Source: Flavobacterium buctense
Lineage (GTDB): Bacteria; Bacteroidota; Bacteroidia; Flavobacteriales; Flavobacteriaceae
Length of the DNA: 64,000 nt
Reading direction: 5' to 3'
Assembly: GCF_014486695.1 (NCBI RefSeq)
Contig: NZ_JACTAB010000009.1
Coordinates: forward strand, 1-64,000
Below the pieces are notes generated by a model, which ran no database searches, was not told the origin of the DNA, and worked only from the letters and a program-made list of their open reading frames with translations. Shown here one piece after another: positions 46,494 to 54,976 of the stretch (its first letter is position 1; every line of letters begins with the position of its first letter). The position numbers and the translations under genes are program-made.

Positions 46494-46880
46494 ATGTTAG
46501 ATCAAATTAACAAACTAATTGCTTTAAACCTCATGCTTATGTTCACTGCTGAACATAAGATATTGAATCTGACCGATTTTAAAAATGAGCAAGGACATCC
46601 ACTTCCCGGTGGCAAAATGTTGGCAGAAATAATGCGACAAAAGGAATTAATCAAACCTTGTTCAGAAGAAGAAGTGAGTTACAAATTAACCGAATTGGGA
46701 CAATACATTGCCGAAAGTGGCGGTTGGCTCAACCATGTGGAAAAGATAAAAGGAGTCAAAAAAAATACCCCAAAAGAATTTAAAAAACCCAAAAATGAGG
46801 TCAAAAGATTGAACCTCGAGTTAATTCTCGCCGGAATCATCATTGCTTTTTTATGCATGTTGATTGTCTCTTGCATTTAA
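46494..46880 (+). CDS. Tail-anchored protein of unknown function
   Basis: The 128-residue product has a soluble N-terminal helical domain (YKLTELGQYIAESGGW at about 63-78), a Lys-rich linker and one hydrophobic C-terminal helix (about 107-127). That suggests a tail anchor in the inner membrane with a cytoplasmic head. No family is recognised. It is 40 bp after the previous gene and ends at a terminator, so the two form a unit. Confidence 0.68.
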   Translation: MLDQINKLIALNLMLMFTAEHKILNLTDFKNEQGHPLPGGKMLAEIMRQKELIKPCSEEEVSYKLTELGQYIAESGGWLNHVEKIKGVKKNTPKEFKKPKNEVKRLNLELILAGIIIAFLCMLIVSCI

Positions 46881-46923
46881 CCTGTTTGCCCTTCCACTAA
46901 AGTGAAGTTTTTTTTAACTTCCT

Positions 46924-46959
46924 AAGCTCTAATAACCTTCACTATTAGAGCTTTTTTTT
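46924..46959 (+). terminator. Rho-independent terminator
   Basis: AAGCTCTAATA and TATTAGAGCTT pair around ACCTTCAC, followed by eight Ts. Confidence 0.9.
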
Positions 46960-47034
46960 GTAAAAACCGTGTTGTCTTGAATTTACAACTTTACAATATT
47001 TTTATATCTTAGCCCTAATGAAAATCTAATACAT

Positions 47035-47451
47035 ATGAAAACGCGATTCCTACTGCTGGTATTCCTATTTGCATTTGCTACAGCGCAAAGCCAAACTATA
47101 GATGAAGCTTTTATTACCGGCAAGTGGAAAGTCAAAAAAGCCACTGCACTCAAAGAAGCCGAAAAAGCAGAAACCAAAGAACTGGTAACCGGCTTTCAAA
47201 AAGGAACTTATAACTTTAATGCGGACCACAGTTTCACCTTTGAAACCAAAAGCTCGGCTGAAATGATGGAGAAACTCGAAAAATTATTCCGAAATAACAA
47301 ATGGATATTCGACAAAAAGAAAAAACAAATCAAAGTCGGACTCAAAAAAGAAGGTTACTCAAACATGACTTTTTTAGTTAGCGTTAAAGAAAAGAAAATC
47401 ATTTTTGTGATTGAAGATGCCCAAATAGAATTGGTCATGAAAAAGCAATAG
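47035..47451 (+). CDS. Secreted lipocalin-like protein
   Basis: The 138-residue product has a signal peptide ending near SQ (residue 20). The mature part opens with FITGKWKVKKA, has GTYNFNADHSFTFET and then NNKWIFDKKKKQIKV and IIFVIEDAQIEL. This matches the repeated strands of small lipocalin-like (DUF4923/DUF5004-type) domains that bind hydrophobic ligands. The exact family is unsure. Confidence 0.7.
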   Translation: MKTRFLLLVFLFAFATAQSQTIDEAFITGKWKVKKATALKEAEKAETKELVTGFQKGTYNFNADHSFTFETKSSAEMMEKLEKLFRNNKWIFDKKKKQIKVGLKKEGYSNMTFLVSVKEKKIIFVIEDAQIELVMKKQ

Positions 47452-47527
47452 CAAATCTGTCAATCTCGCAACAATTCCTTTAAATTATATAACACTAAAC
47501 ACTTTCCTATAATCGAATTTTACTACT

Positions 47528-48376
47528 ATGAAAAAGTATCTCATAGTTGTAATCATCGGTTTAGTTATTTGGTCTTGCAAACAAGAGCAACAAACGGCAA
47601 CTCCCAAAAAAACAGTACCCGAAAGACGCCAACCTAAAGCAGTAACTTACCAATGGCAAAATCCTAAAGTATGGTTGTCCAAAACTTCGGACAGTAGCGC
47701 TATTAAAATTGCCTTAGCTGTCAACCGAACCGACAAAGCCAATTTTGTCAAAATGGATTCAATAGTAGTTCCCACTGACTTTACAGGTGATCTTGAATAC
47801 TATCTTCCGTTTCCTTTTGAAGTCAAATCATTGAATGAGGTAAACAAAATCATTTTCTTTTCTTATCCAACCCAAACCTTTGCTGCTTACGAAAATGGCC
47901 TATTGATTTATACAGGTCCGACCAATATGGGCAGAAAAGCAGACCAAACACCAACCGGATTGTTTTTTACCAATTGGAAAGCAGAGGAAACCACCAGCAC
48001 TTTCAACGATGAGTGGGATTTAAAATGGAATTTCAATATCGCCAATAAACTAGGCATTGGTTGGCATCAATACGAACTACCGGGTTATCCGGCTTCTCAT
48101 TCCTGTTTGCGTTTACAAGAAAAAGATGCCCGATTTCTATATGAATGGGCAGAACAATGGGTATTGTTAGATGACGATACGGTATCAGTTAAAGGAACGC
48201 CTGTAATTGTTTATGGTGCCTATGCCTTTGAAGCGACCAAACCATGGTCACAACTAGTTGCTAATCCCAAAGCACTAGCTATATCAGAGGAAGAAATTAC
48301 AAAACAGGCGTTGCCTTTTTTAAAAACTATTTTGACTGAACAACAAAAAAGAGTCAAATACCAAGGGAAAAAATAA
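47528..48376 (+). CDS. L,D-transpeptidase lipoprotein (YkuD)
   Basis: The 282-residue lipoprotein (lipobox WSC) has a YkuD catalytic domain from about 110 to 220. The catalytic cysteine C193 lies in PASHSCLRL, with the upstream histidine in GWHQYELPG. The usual SHGC is SHSC here. Such enzymes form 3-3 cross-links in peptidoglycan or attach proteins to it. It acts in the periplasm. Confidence 0.85.
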   Translation: MKKYLIVVIIGLVIWSCKQEQQTATPKKTVPERRQPKAVTYQWQNPKVWLSKTSDSSAIKIALAVNRTDKANFVKMDSIVVPTDFTGDLEYYLPFPFEVKSLNEVNKIIFFSYPTQTFAAYENGLLIYTGPTNMGRKADQTPTGLFFTNWKAEETTSTFNDEWDLKWNFNIANKLGIGWHQYELPGYPASHSCLRLQEKDARFLYEWAEQWVLLDDDTVSVKGTPVIVYGAYAFEATKPWSQLVANPKALAISEEEITKQALPFLKTILTEQQKRVKYQGKK

Positions 48377-48403
48377 AGCATAAATCACTTACCACAATTA
48401 CAA

Positions 48404-48433
48404 AAGAAGCATTCCGAAATGGGATGCTTTTTT
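48404..48433 (+). terminator. Rho-independent terminator
   Basis: AAGCATTCC and GGGATGCTT pair (with one G-T pair) followed by T-residues. Confidence 0.8.
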
Positions 48434-48482
48434 ATGAGCTAAGATTATTTTACTTATTTTTGGATAAACCAATACCAAAATT

Positions 48483-48959
48483 GTGCTCAAACTAAAACCG
48501 TATAGAGAAATCCTCAATTATGCCGTTTCGATGGCTGCCTTACTGCTGTTGCTGCGCTGGCTTGAATTCCGACTCTTAGTTCTAGAACACCGGCTCGAAA
48601 TCTACATTAGTATCATTGCGTTGCTCTTTTTGCTGTTTGGCATTTGGTTAGCGAATAAAGTCACCAAACCCAAAGTGGAAACCATAGTAGTCGAGAAAGA
48701 AATTCGGGTTCCCATAGAAAACTTCATGCTAAACGAAACCGAATTACAACTAAGAAACATCAGCAAGCGAGAACTGGAAGTACTGACTTTAATGGCCCAA
48801 GGCATGAGCAATCTGGAAATTGCCCAACAATTATTCGTTTCCCTCAACACCGTCAAAACCCACAGTGCCAAACTCTTTGAAAAATTAGAAGTCAAACGAA
48901 GAACCCAAGCGATAGAAACCGCCAAAAAATTACAGCTCTTGCCTCCTACTTTAGGATGA
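48483..48959 (+). CDS. Membrane-anchored LuxR-type transcription regulator
   Basis: A GTG start gives 158 residues. Two hydrophobic helices (about 12-32 and 40-58) precede a coiled linker (about 65-88) and a LuxR-type HTH (about 92-152, with SKRELEVLTLMAQGMSNLEIAQQL and LNTVKTHSAKLFEKL). There is no receiver domain. It would act as a one-component regulator fixed to the inner membrane. It is 81 bp upstream of a DUF4199 gene, the likely partner. Confidence 0.85.
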   Translation: MLKLKPYREILNYAVSMAALLLLLRWLEFRLLVLEHRLEIYISIIALLFLLFGIWLANKVTKPKVETIVVEKEIRVPIENFMLNETELQLRNISKRELEVLTLMAQGMSNLEIAQQLFVSLNTVKTHSAKLFEKLEVKRRTQAIETAKKLQLLPPTLG

Positions 48960-49040
48960 TTTTTTAAAAATCACCCAAAAGGATGAGTGATGATATTGAA
49001 CAAATACTAACCTTTGTTACCTAATCAAAAACTAATTATT

Positions 49041-49568
49041 ATGAAGAAAATCATTATTACCAACGGACTTATTGCCGGCGCCATTGTAGCGACCTTCATG
49101 GTTTATGGAACGTATAAAATGAACCAAGAAGACTTTGAACCAAGCATGATTCTGGGTTACGCCGGAATGCTAATTGCCTATGTTTTTGTCTTTTTAGGGA
49201 TTAAAAATTATCGCGATAATTACAATAATGGCGCGATTACTTTTGGAAAAGCATTTAAAATCGGTATGCTAATTTCATTGATTGCCGCAACCATTTATGT
49301 TGGCGTGTGGTTGATAGAATACTATTGCTTCTTCCCTGACTTTATGGAGAAATACGCCACTGTAATGGAGAAAAATTGGCAGAAAGAAGGCTTAACTTTA
49401 GCAGAAATCAAAGCTAAAACTGAGGAAATGAACATGTTTAAAGAACTATATAAAAATCCGATTTGGGTAATCCTGATTACTTATTCCGAAATATTGCTGC
49501 CAATCGGAGTTTTAGTTCCAATTATCAGTGCGCTAATCTTAAAAAGACAACAGAAAATAGCTCAATAA
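49041..49568 (+). CDS. DUF4199 membrane protein
   Basis: The ATG at 49041 gives 175 residues (a TTG 27 bp upstream is less likely). Four hydrophobic helices and the pattern NNGAITFGKAFKIGMLI, then FYPDFM-like YYCFFPDFMEKYA, match DUF4199 proteins. Members are common in Bacteroidota and uncharacterised. The stop overlaps the next ATG by one base (TAATG). Confidence 0.82.
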   Translation: MKKIIITNGLIAGAIVATFMVYGTYKMNQEDFEPSMILGYAGMLIAYVFVFLGIKNYRDNYNNGAITFGKAFKIGMLISLIAATIYVGVWLIEYYCFFPDFMEKYATVMEKNWQKEGLTLAEIKAKTEEMNMFKELYKNPIWVILITYSEILLPIGVLVPIISALILKRQQKIAQ

Positions 49569-50026
49569 TGAAAGAAACCAGGCGCATCATAAGTCTGTAT
49601 CAAAAAGGCTACAACGGCAGTCCGTGGATTGACATTACGCTTACTGCCGTTTTGGAGAATATTACTGCCGAGCAAGCGGCCAAAAAAGCTTTACCCAATG
49701 GCAATACAATTTGGGAAATTTTAAACCATCTCATCGCTTGGCGTAGCAATGTATTGCAACGTGTTCAGGGAAAAGTGTTGGTTACACCCAAAAACAATTA
49801 TTTCGAACCAATTAAAGACACTTCGGATACTGCTTGGAATGACACTTTAGAAAAATTGGAAGAAACCCAAACCGCTTGGCTGAAATTCTTAAGCGATTTA
49901 AAAGAACGTGATTTGGAAAACATTTATCCCAACAATGAAATGACTTACTATGAGCACATTCAAGGGATTCTCCAGCACGATTGTTACCATTTAGGGCAAA
50001 TAGTAATCTTGACCAAAATGGTTTAG
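49568..50026 (+). CDS. DinB-family protein
   Basis: The 152-residue product has the DinB four-helix metal-binding pattern: WEILNHLIAWR, then HIQGILQHDCYHLGQI, with histidines at the usual positions. The family includes damage-inducible and thiol-dependent (for example bacillithiol) transferases; the activity cannot be chosen here. The start is fixed by the TAATG overlap with the DUF4199 gene. Confidence 0.82.
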   Translation: MKETRRIISLYQKGYNGSPWIDITLTAVLENITAEQAAKKALPNGNTIWEILNHLIAWRSNVLQRVQGKVLVTPKNNYFEPIKDTSDTAWNDTLEKLEETQTAWLKFLSDLKERDLENIYPNNEMTYYEHIQGILQHDCYHLGQIVILTKMV

Positions 50027-50027
50027 T

Positions 50028-50408
50028 ATGAACAACAATGAAGTCAATACTTATCTTGAGCAATTAGAACATCCGTTAAAAGCAGAAGTTTTACAGTTGC
50101 GCAATTATATCAAAACTGATTTTCCGTCACTGACAGAAATCATCAAATGGAATGCGCCAAGTTATCAGTACAATCAACTTGATTTCCTGACTTTTAATTT
50201 GGCAAAGCCAAAAGACATAAAACTCATTTTACACCGTGGTGCTAAAAACAAAGAAGCATCTTTAACTCGACTCATTGAAGATCAAAGTGGTTTGCTTCAA
50301 TGGGCTGCCAATGACAGAGCCATAATTACTTTTACCAAATCAGATGAGATTACAAACCATCAGGAAAACCTAAAATCCATCATTCAAAATTGGATTACCA
50401 AACTATAA
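50028..50408 (+). CDS. DUF1801-family protein
   Basis: The 126-residue product matches DUF1801 (YdhG-like): L..LR..I....P.LTEIIKWNAPSYQY, then TFNLAKPKDIKLILHRGA. The fold resembles frataxin-like iron-binding domains. It begins 1 bp after the DinB stop and ends at a terminator, so it closes the unit that starts with the membrane-anchored regulator. Confidence 0.82.
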   Translation: MNNNEVNTYLEQLEHPLKAEVLQLRNYIKTDFPSLTEIIKWNAPSYQYNQLDFLTFNLAKPKDIKLILHRGAKNKEASLTRLIEDQSGLLQWAANDRAIITFTKSDEITNHQENLKSIIQNWITKL

Positions 50409-50413
50409 AGCTA

Positions 50414-50450
50414 AAAAACGCCGATTCAAATGAATCGGCGTTTCGTTTTT
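50414..50450 (+). terminator. Rho-independent terminator
   Basis: AACGCCGATTCA and TGAATCGGCGTT form a 12-bp stem with a short loop and T-rich tail. Confidence 0.9.
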
Positions 50451-50510
50451 ATTATTATTTTTAGAAATTATTTGCATATTTTTTTAATAAAATCATAATT
50501 TATAGCCACA

Positions 50511-52001
50511 ATGAAAATTAAATTCTCCATACTCCTTTGTTTGCTGTTTCAAAATATTTTGGGACAAACCGATAAAAACTATGCTGAACCCTATCGACCA
50601 CAATTTCACTTTACACCTCCCGCCAAATGGATGAATGATCCAAACGGCTTGGTTTATTTCAATGGCAAATACCATTTATTTTACCAATATTTTCCCGAGA
50701 GAACAGTCTGGGGACCAATGCATTGGGGACATGCCGAAAGCACTGATTTACTTCATTGGAAGCAATTGCCCATTGCCCTATATCCCGATGAATTAGGTTG
50801 GATTTTCTCCGGAAGCGCTGTGATTGACAAAGACAATACAGCCGGTTTTGGTAGTAATGCTATGATAGCCATTTTCACCTATCACAATGACGAATTATGG
50901 AAAGCCGGACAAAAAAACACAGAAAGTCAAGCTATTGCTTACAGCAATGACGAAGGCAAAACTTGGACAAAATACAAAGGCAATCCCGTGTTAAACAACT
51001 CGGGGGAACAAGATTTCAGAGACCCTAAAGTTTTTTGGCACCAAGAAACATCTAAATGGATTATGGCATTAGCGGTAAGTGATAAAATTAAATTATTTTC
51101 CTCTACAAACTTAAAAGAGTGGCAAGAAGAAAGTGTTTTCAAACCTGAAAATGACACCGAGAATTTAGGCGTTTGGGAATGCCCCGATTTGTTTCCTTTG
51201 ATGGCAGAAGATTCTCAGGAAACCCTGTGGGTGTTAATCGTGAATCACGGAGACAAAGCACCCAATGGCGGTTCGGGAACACGCTATTTTATTGGCAACT
51301 TTGACGGCAAAACATTTACCCAATCTCAAAAAGCGCTATGGTTAGACAATGGTACAGATTACTATGCAGCCGTAACTTTTTATAATGCTCCCCAAGACAA
51401 AAAAATAGTTTTGGGATGGATGAGCAACTGGCAATATGCAACGAAAGTACCCACAGAAGTTTGGCGCAGCGCTATGACTTTACCTCGTAAATTAGGAATG
51501 GTTAAAGCCGACGACGGCTACCGATTGACTCAAAAAATGATTCCACAGTTTGCCACTTTAACCAAACCCGAATGGGAACTCGAAAAAGTAAACACGCCAT
51601 TTGAAAAAAAGAACCTCAATTTATCGCAAGCCGAAGTTACCTTTTCGATGGACCAACCTAACGATGCAATTATTACGTTGACCAATACCAAAGGAGAACT
51701 ATTTACTATTACTATTACTGAAGACATGGTTGTCACAGACCGAAGTAATTCGGGAAAAACAGATTTTGACAAGACTTTTAGCAGAAAGCCTCAAGTAATG
51801 CCGTTAGGTGAAAAAAAGGTAACCCGTGTCCAACTCATATTGGACAAATCATCTGTTGAAATCTTACTCAATGACGGACTATACTCAATGACCAATCTCT
51901 TTTTTCCAACGGAAGAGTATTCCATTCTGAACATTATTACCAAAGACAAAAAACCACTCAAAAACCTAAAGATAAAATCGGTTGCCCGAATTTGGGACTA
52001 A
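50511..52001 (+). CDS. Glycoside hydrolase family 32 (levanase/inulinase type)
   Basis: The 496-residue secreted enzyme has a signal peptide (about 1-19) and all three GH32 catalytic residues: D43 in WMNDPNG (nucleophile), D171 in FRDP (stabiliser) and E223 in WECPDL (acid/base). A C-terminal beta-sandwich domain is present. It should release fructose from levan, inulin or sucrose outside the cytoplasm. It heads a unit with a sugar porter and a fructokinase. Confidence 0.93.
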   Translation: MKIKFSILLCLLFQNILGQTDKNYAEPYRPQFHFTPPAKWMNDPNGLVYFNGKYHLFYQYFPERTVWGPMHWGHAESTDLLHWKQLPIALYPDELGWIFSGSAVIDKDNTAGFGSNAMIAIFTYHNDELWKAGQKNTESQAIAYSNDEGKTWTKYKGNPVLNNSGEQDFRDPKVFWHQETSKWIMALAVSDKIKLFSSTNLKEWQEESVFKPENDTENLGVWECPDLFPLMAEDSQETLWVLIVNHGDKAPNGGSGTRYFIGNFDGKTFTQSQKALWLDNGTDYYAAVTFYNAPQDKKIVLGWMSNWQYATKVPTEVWRSAMTLPRKLGMVKADDGYRLTQKMIPQFATLTKPEWELEKVNTPFEKKNLNLSQAEVTFSMDQPNDAIITLTNTKGELFTITITEDMVVTDRSNSGKTDFDKTFSRKPQVMPLGEKKVTRVQLILDKSSVEILLNDGLYSMTNLFFPTEEYSILNIITKDKKPLKNLKIKSVARIWD

Positions 52002-52023
52002 AACCGCCTAACTCCTAACCAAG

Positions 52024-53352
52024 ATGAACTCAAGAAAAATATTTTATTGGTCTATTATTGTCGCCTTAGCCGGATTCTTGTTCGGCTTTGACACCGTTGT
52101 TATTTCCGGAGCCGACAAGCAATTACAAACCCTTTGGCAAACTTCCGATTTGTACCACGGTCTAGTCGTTATGTCTTCTGCGCTATGGGGAACAGTAATC
52201 GGAGCCATTTTTGGATCGATTCCAACCAACAAATTAGGACGCAAAAGAACCTTAATTATCATTGGTGTTTTGTTCTTTGTTTCGGCAGTTGGAACTTCTA
52301 TGGCCAATGATACTTTGGTTTTTGCCTTTTTCAGATTCCTTGGTGGATTGGGTATTGGCGCTTCAACCATAGCGGCACCAACCTATGTTTCCGAAATTGC
52401 TCCGGCCAAAGACCGCGGCAAACTGGTGGCTTTGTACCAATTCAATATAGTATTCGGAATTCTGGTGGCTTTTACTTCCAATTATTTTCTGCAAGACATA
52501 GGCGAAAACGCTTGGCGTTGGATGTTGGGCATTCAAGCCCTTCCGGCGTTGATTTATACAGTTTTGGTTTTTGGCGTACCCGAAAGTCCACGTTGGATTT
52601 TAGAATACAGAAAAGACAAAGAAAAAGCCATCGAGATTTTGAAACAAATCAATCCTGAAACTGATATTGAGGAAGAATTGAAAGCCATAGCAACCGAAAA
52701 ATCAAAAGAAACTGCGGACGAAAGCATCTTTATGAAAAAATACAGAAAGCCTTTACTGTTGGCGTTTTTCATCGCTTTCTTCAATCAGGTTTCCGGAATT
52801 AATGCGTTTTTATATTACGCGCCGCGCATCTTTGAATTGGCCGGAATGGAACAATCAGCTTCATTTTTAAGCAGTATAGGTATTGGTTTTGTCAACTTGA
52901 TTTTTACCTTAATTGGCGTCGCATTGATTGACAAATTTGGTCGAAAAACGTTGATGTATATTGGTTCTGTGGGTTATATCATTTCGCTCGGCTTAGTTTC
53001 GACTGCCTTTGTATTAGAATGGAAAGGAATGTTTGTCCCGGCGTTTTTCTTCTTGTTTATTGCAGCGCATGCTATAGGTCAAGGTGCGGTAATCTGGGTT
53101 TTTATCTCCGAAATATTTCCAAACAAATTAAGAGCGGCCGGGCAATCGTTTGGTTCTTCGGTGCATTGGATTTTAGCCGCGTTGATTCCGTCGTTCATTC
53201 CGTTTTTGTTCAAGGAAATCGGACCCGCAACTGTATTCATTTTCTTTTGCCTGATGATGGTTTGGCAATTGTTTTGGGTGATGTTCAAAATGCCGGAAAC
53301 CAAAGGAGAAACACTAGAGAATTTAGCCGAAAGTCTATCCAATAAAGAATAA
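52024..53352 (+). CDS. MFS sugar porter
   Basis: The 442-residue protein has twelve hydrophobic helices and sugar-porter signatures: LFGFDTVVISGA near the N terminus, NKLGRKRT between helices 2 and 3, PESPRWIL in the central loop, DKFGRKT between helices 8 and 9 and PETKGETLE at the C terminus. In this operon it most likely imports fructose. It ends 1 bp before the kinase start. Confidence 0.92.
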   Translation: MNSRKIFYWSIIVALAGFLFGFDTVVISGADKQLQTLWQTSDLYHGLVVMSSALWGTVIGAIFGSIPTNKLGRKRTLIIIGVLFFVSAVGTSMANDTLVFAFFRFLGGLGIGASTIAAPTYVSEIAPAKDRGKLVALYQFNIVFGILVAFTSNYFLQDIGENAWRWMLGIQALPALIYTVLVFGVPESPRWILEYRKDKEKAIEILKQINPETDIEEELKAIATEKSKETADESIFMKKYRKPLLLAFFIAFFNQVSGINAFLYYAPRIFELAGMEQSASFLSSIGIGFVNLIFTLIGVALIDKFGRKTLMYIGSVGYIISLGLVSTAFVLEWKGMFVPAFFFLFIAAHAIGQGAVIWVFISEIFPNKLRAAGQSFGSSVHWILAALIPSFIPFLFKEIGPATVFIFFCLMMVWQLFWVMFKMPETKGETLENLAESLSNKE

Positions 53353-53353
53353 A

Positions 53354-54238
53354 ATGAATAAAAAATTAGTTTGCTTTGGCGAAGTGTTATGGGATGTGTT
53401 GCCCACAGGAAAGATTGCCGGTGGCGCACCAATGAACGTTTCCATACGTTTGCAATCCTTAGGTGTTGATACCAAAATGATTTCTAAAATCGGGAATGAT
53501 GCTTTAGGGAAAGAACTTTTAGCGATTATTAAAGAAAAAAAGGTTGATACTTCACTAATTCAAATCGATGACCACTTGTCAACCGGAGAAGTTTTGGTGA
53601 CTTTAGACGCCAATGGAAGTGCTTCTTACGACATTGTTTATCCGTCGGCTTGGGACAAAATTGAAGTAACTGATGACAACCTAAATGCGGTTAGAGAAGC
53701 CGATGCGCTAATCTTTGGTTCGTTAGCTTGTCGCGATACGGTTTCGAGAACTACGCTTTTGACTTTATTGGAAAATGCCCAATACAAAATCTTCGATGTC
53801 AATATCAGACCGCCATTTTACAGTATAGATTTTTTGGAACAAATGATGAAACTGGCCGATTTTATTAAGCTGAATGATGATGAATTATTCGAAGTGGCGC
53901 ATGCTTTAGGTTCGAACAGTGACAACATAGAAGACCACATTGTATTCCTTTCCGAACTCACCAACACCAATACTATTTGCGTAACTAAAGGTAAAGATGG
54001 TGCCATTTTATACTTTGACAATCAGTTTTATAAACACAAAGGATTTGAAGTTACCGTAGCCGATACTATTGGTGCCGGCGATAGTTTTTTAGCCGCTTTA
54101 TTATCTCAAGTTTTATATTCGGAAGCGCCTCAAAATGCGGTTGAATTTGGTTGTGCCGTTGGTGCTTTGGTAGCATCACACAAAGGTGCCAATCCCAACA
54201 TTTCTTTGGAAGAAATCGCTGATTTTATAAAACACTAA
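53354..54238 (+). CDS. Fructokinase (PfkB family)
   Basis: The 294-residue kinase begins with LVCFGEVLWDVLPTGKIAGGAP, the PfkB substrate-binding opening. The catalytic base is D243 in GAGDSF. With the hydrolase and porter upstream, it probably phosphorylates the fructose they deliver. Its last 14 bp overlap the convergent phosphopantetheinyl transferase gene. Confidence 0.9.
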   Translation: MNKKLVCFGEVLWDVLPTGKIAGGAPMNVSIRLQSLGVDTKMISKIGNDALGKELLAIIKEKKVDTSLIQIDDHLSTGEVLVTLDANGSASYDIVYPSAWDKIEVTDDNLNAVREADALIFGSLACRDTVSRTTLLTLLENAQYKIFDVNIRPPFYSIDFLEQMMKLADFIKLNDDELFEVAHALGSNSDNIEDHIVFLSELTNTNTICVTKGKDGAILYFDNQFYKHKGFEVTVADTIGAGDSFLAALLSQVLYSEAPQNAVEFGCAVGALVASHKGANPNISLEEIADFIKH

Positions 54239-54725
54239 ACTGTTTTTCTGTCGATTCCAAATAAGCGATTCGGGCAAATCTCCCGTGATGCGTGATTGAT
54301 GCCGGATGCAATTTGCCTTCGACTATGTCAAACCAATGGGGAATGCCGTTTTTCTTTTGGACGGCATCCCGACTCTCCAAATGCTGAATCGACTCAAACT
54401 TATCTCTTGAAGTAACGGCGATAGTATAAATAAAATCGGGCGTGATTTGCGTTTGGGTGTAATATTTATAATGACCAAAAACAACTTCATCTGCCTCGCA
54501 AACAAAGCATTTCGGATTAAAAAATCGCTCTCCGGTTTGGCGGTTGTAAATTTTATAAGCCGCTTCTTTCCTACTCCATAAATGCCAAACCATCTGTTCG
54601 GGATTATCAGAAGTCAGGATTAGCTCTTGTTCCTTTTCAGTAAAGAGTTTGTCCAAAAAACCTTTGCGTTGCCAGTTGCTCTCTTTTTTGGCTTTCGCCA
54701 AATCTACGATGTCGTTCCCAATCAT
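54225..54725 (-). CDS. 4'-phosphopantetheinyl transferase
   Basis: The 166-residue enzyme moves phosphopantetheine from CoA to a serine of carrier proteins. The family motifs are IGNDIVDL near the N terminus and WSRKEAAYK (about 50-58). Its start overlaps the ACP stop by four bases (ATGA), so it is coupled to its likely client. It is the last gene of the type III PKS cluster. Being private to the cluster, it may be specific for this ACP. Confidence 0.88.
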   Translation of the reverse strand: MIGNDIVDLAKAKKESNWQRKGFLDKLFTEKEQELILTSDNPEQMVWHLWSRKEAAYKIYNRQTGERFFNPKCFVCEADEVVFGHYKYYTQTQITPDFIYTIAVTSRDKFESIQHLESRDAVQKKNGIPHWFDIVEGKLHPASITHHGRFARIAYLESTEKQFSVL

Positions 54726-54976
54726 TTCTCGGCCAACTTAGCTTCAATAATTTCTATCGTCGCTTTGATACTGATCATTTTTTCCATAGCCAAATTGTCA
54801 ATATCAATGCCGAAAGCATCTTCGACATCCAAAACGATATCCACCAAATTCGCGGAATTGATTTGCAAATCGGTAATAAAATCGGTGTCTTCTGTCAGAT
54901 TCTCAAACGCTTCCTGATTGTTTACAAAAGGCTTTACAATGGTTTTTAATCTTTCGATTATGTCTTCTTTAGTCAT
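54722..54976 (-). CDS. Acyl carrier protein
   Basis: The start MTKEDII at 54976 gives 84 residues. The phosphopantetheine serine is in LQINSANLVDIV (the usual DSL replaced by NSA). Acidic helix II (DIVLDVEDAFGIDI) fits ACPs. It overlaps the ketosynthase gene by 8 bp and the transferase gene by 4 bp. It probably carries the acyl chain that primes or is processed in this cluster. Confidence 0.88.
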   Translation of the reverse strand: MTKEDIIERLKTIVKPFVNNQEAFENLTEDTDFITDLQINSANLVDIVLDVEDAFGIDIDNLAMEKMISIKATIEIIEAKLAEK

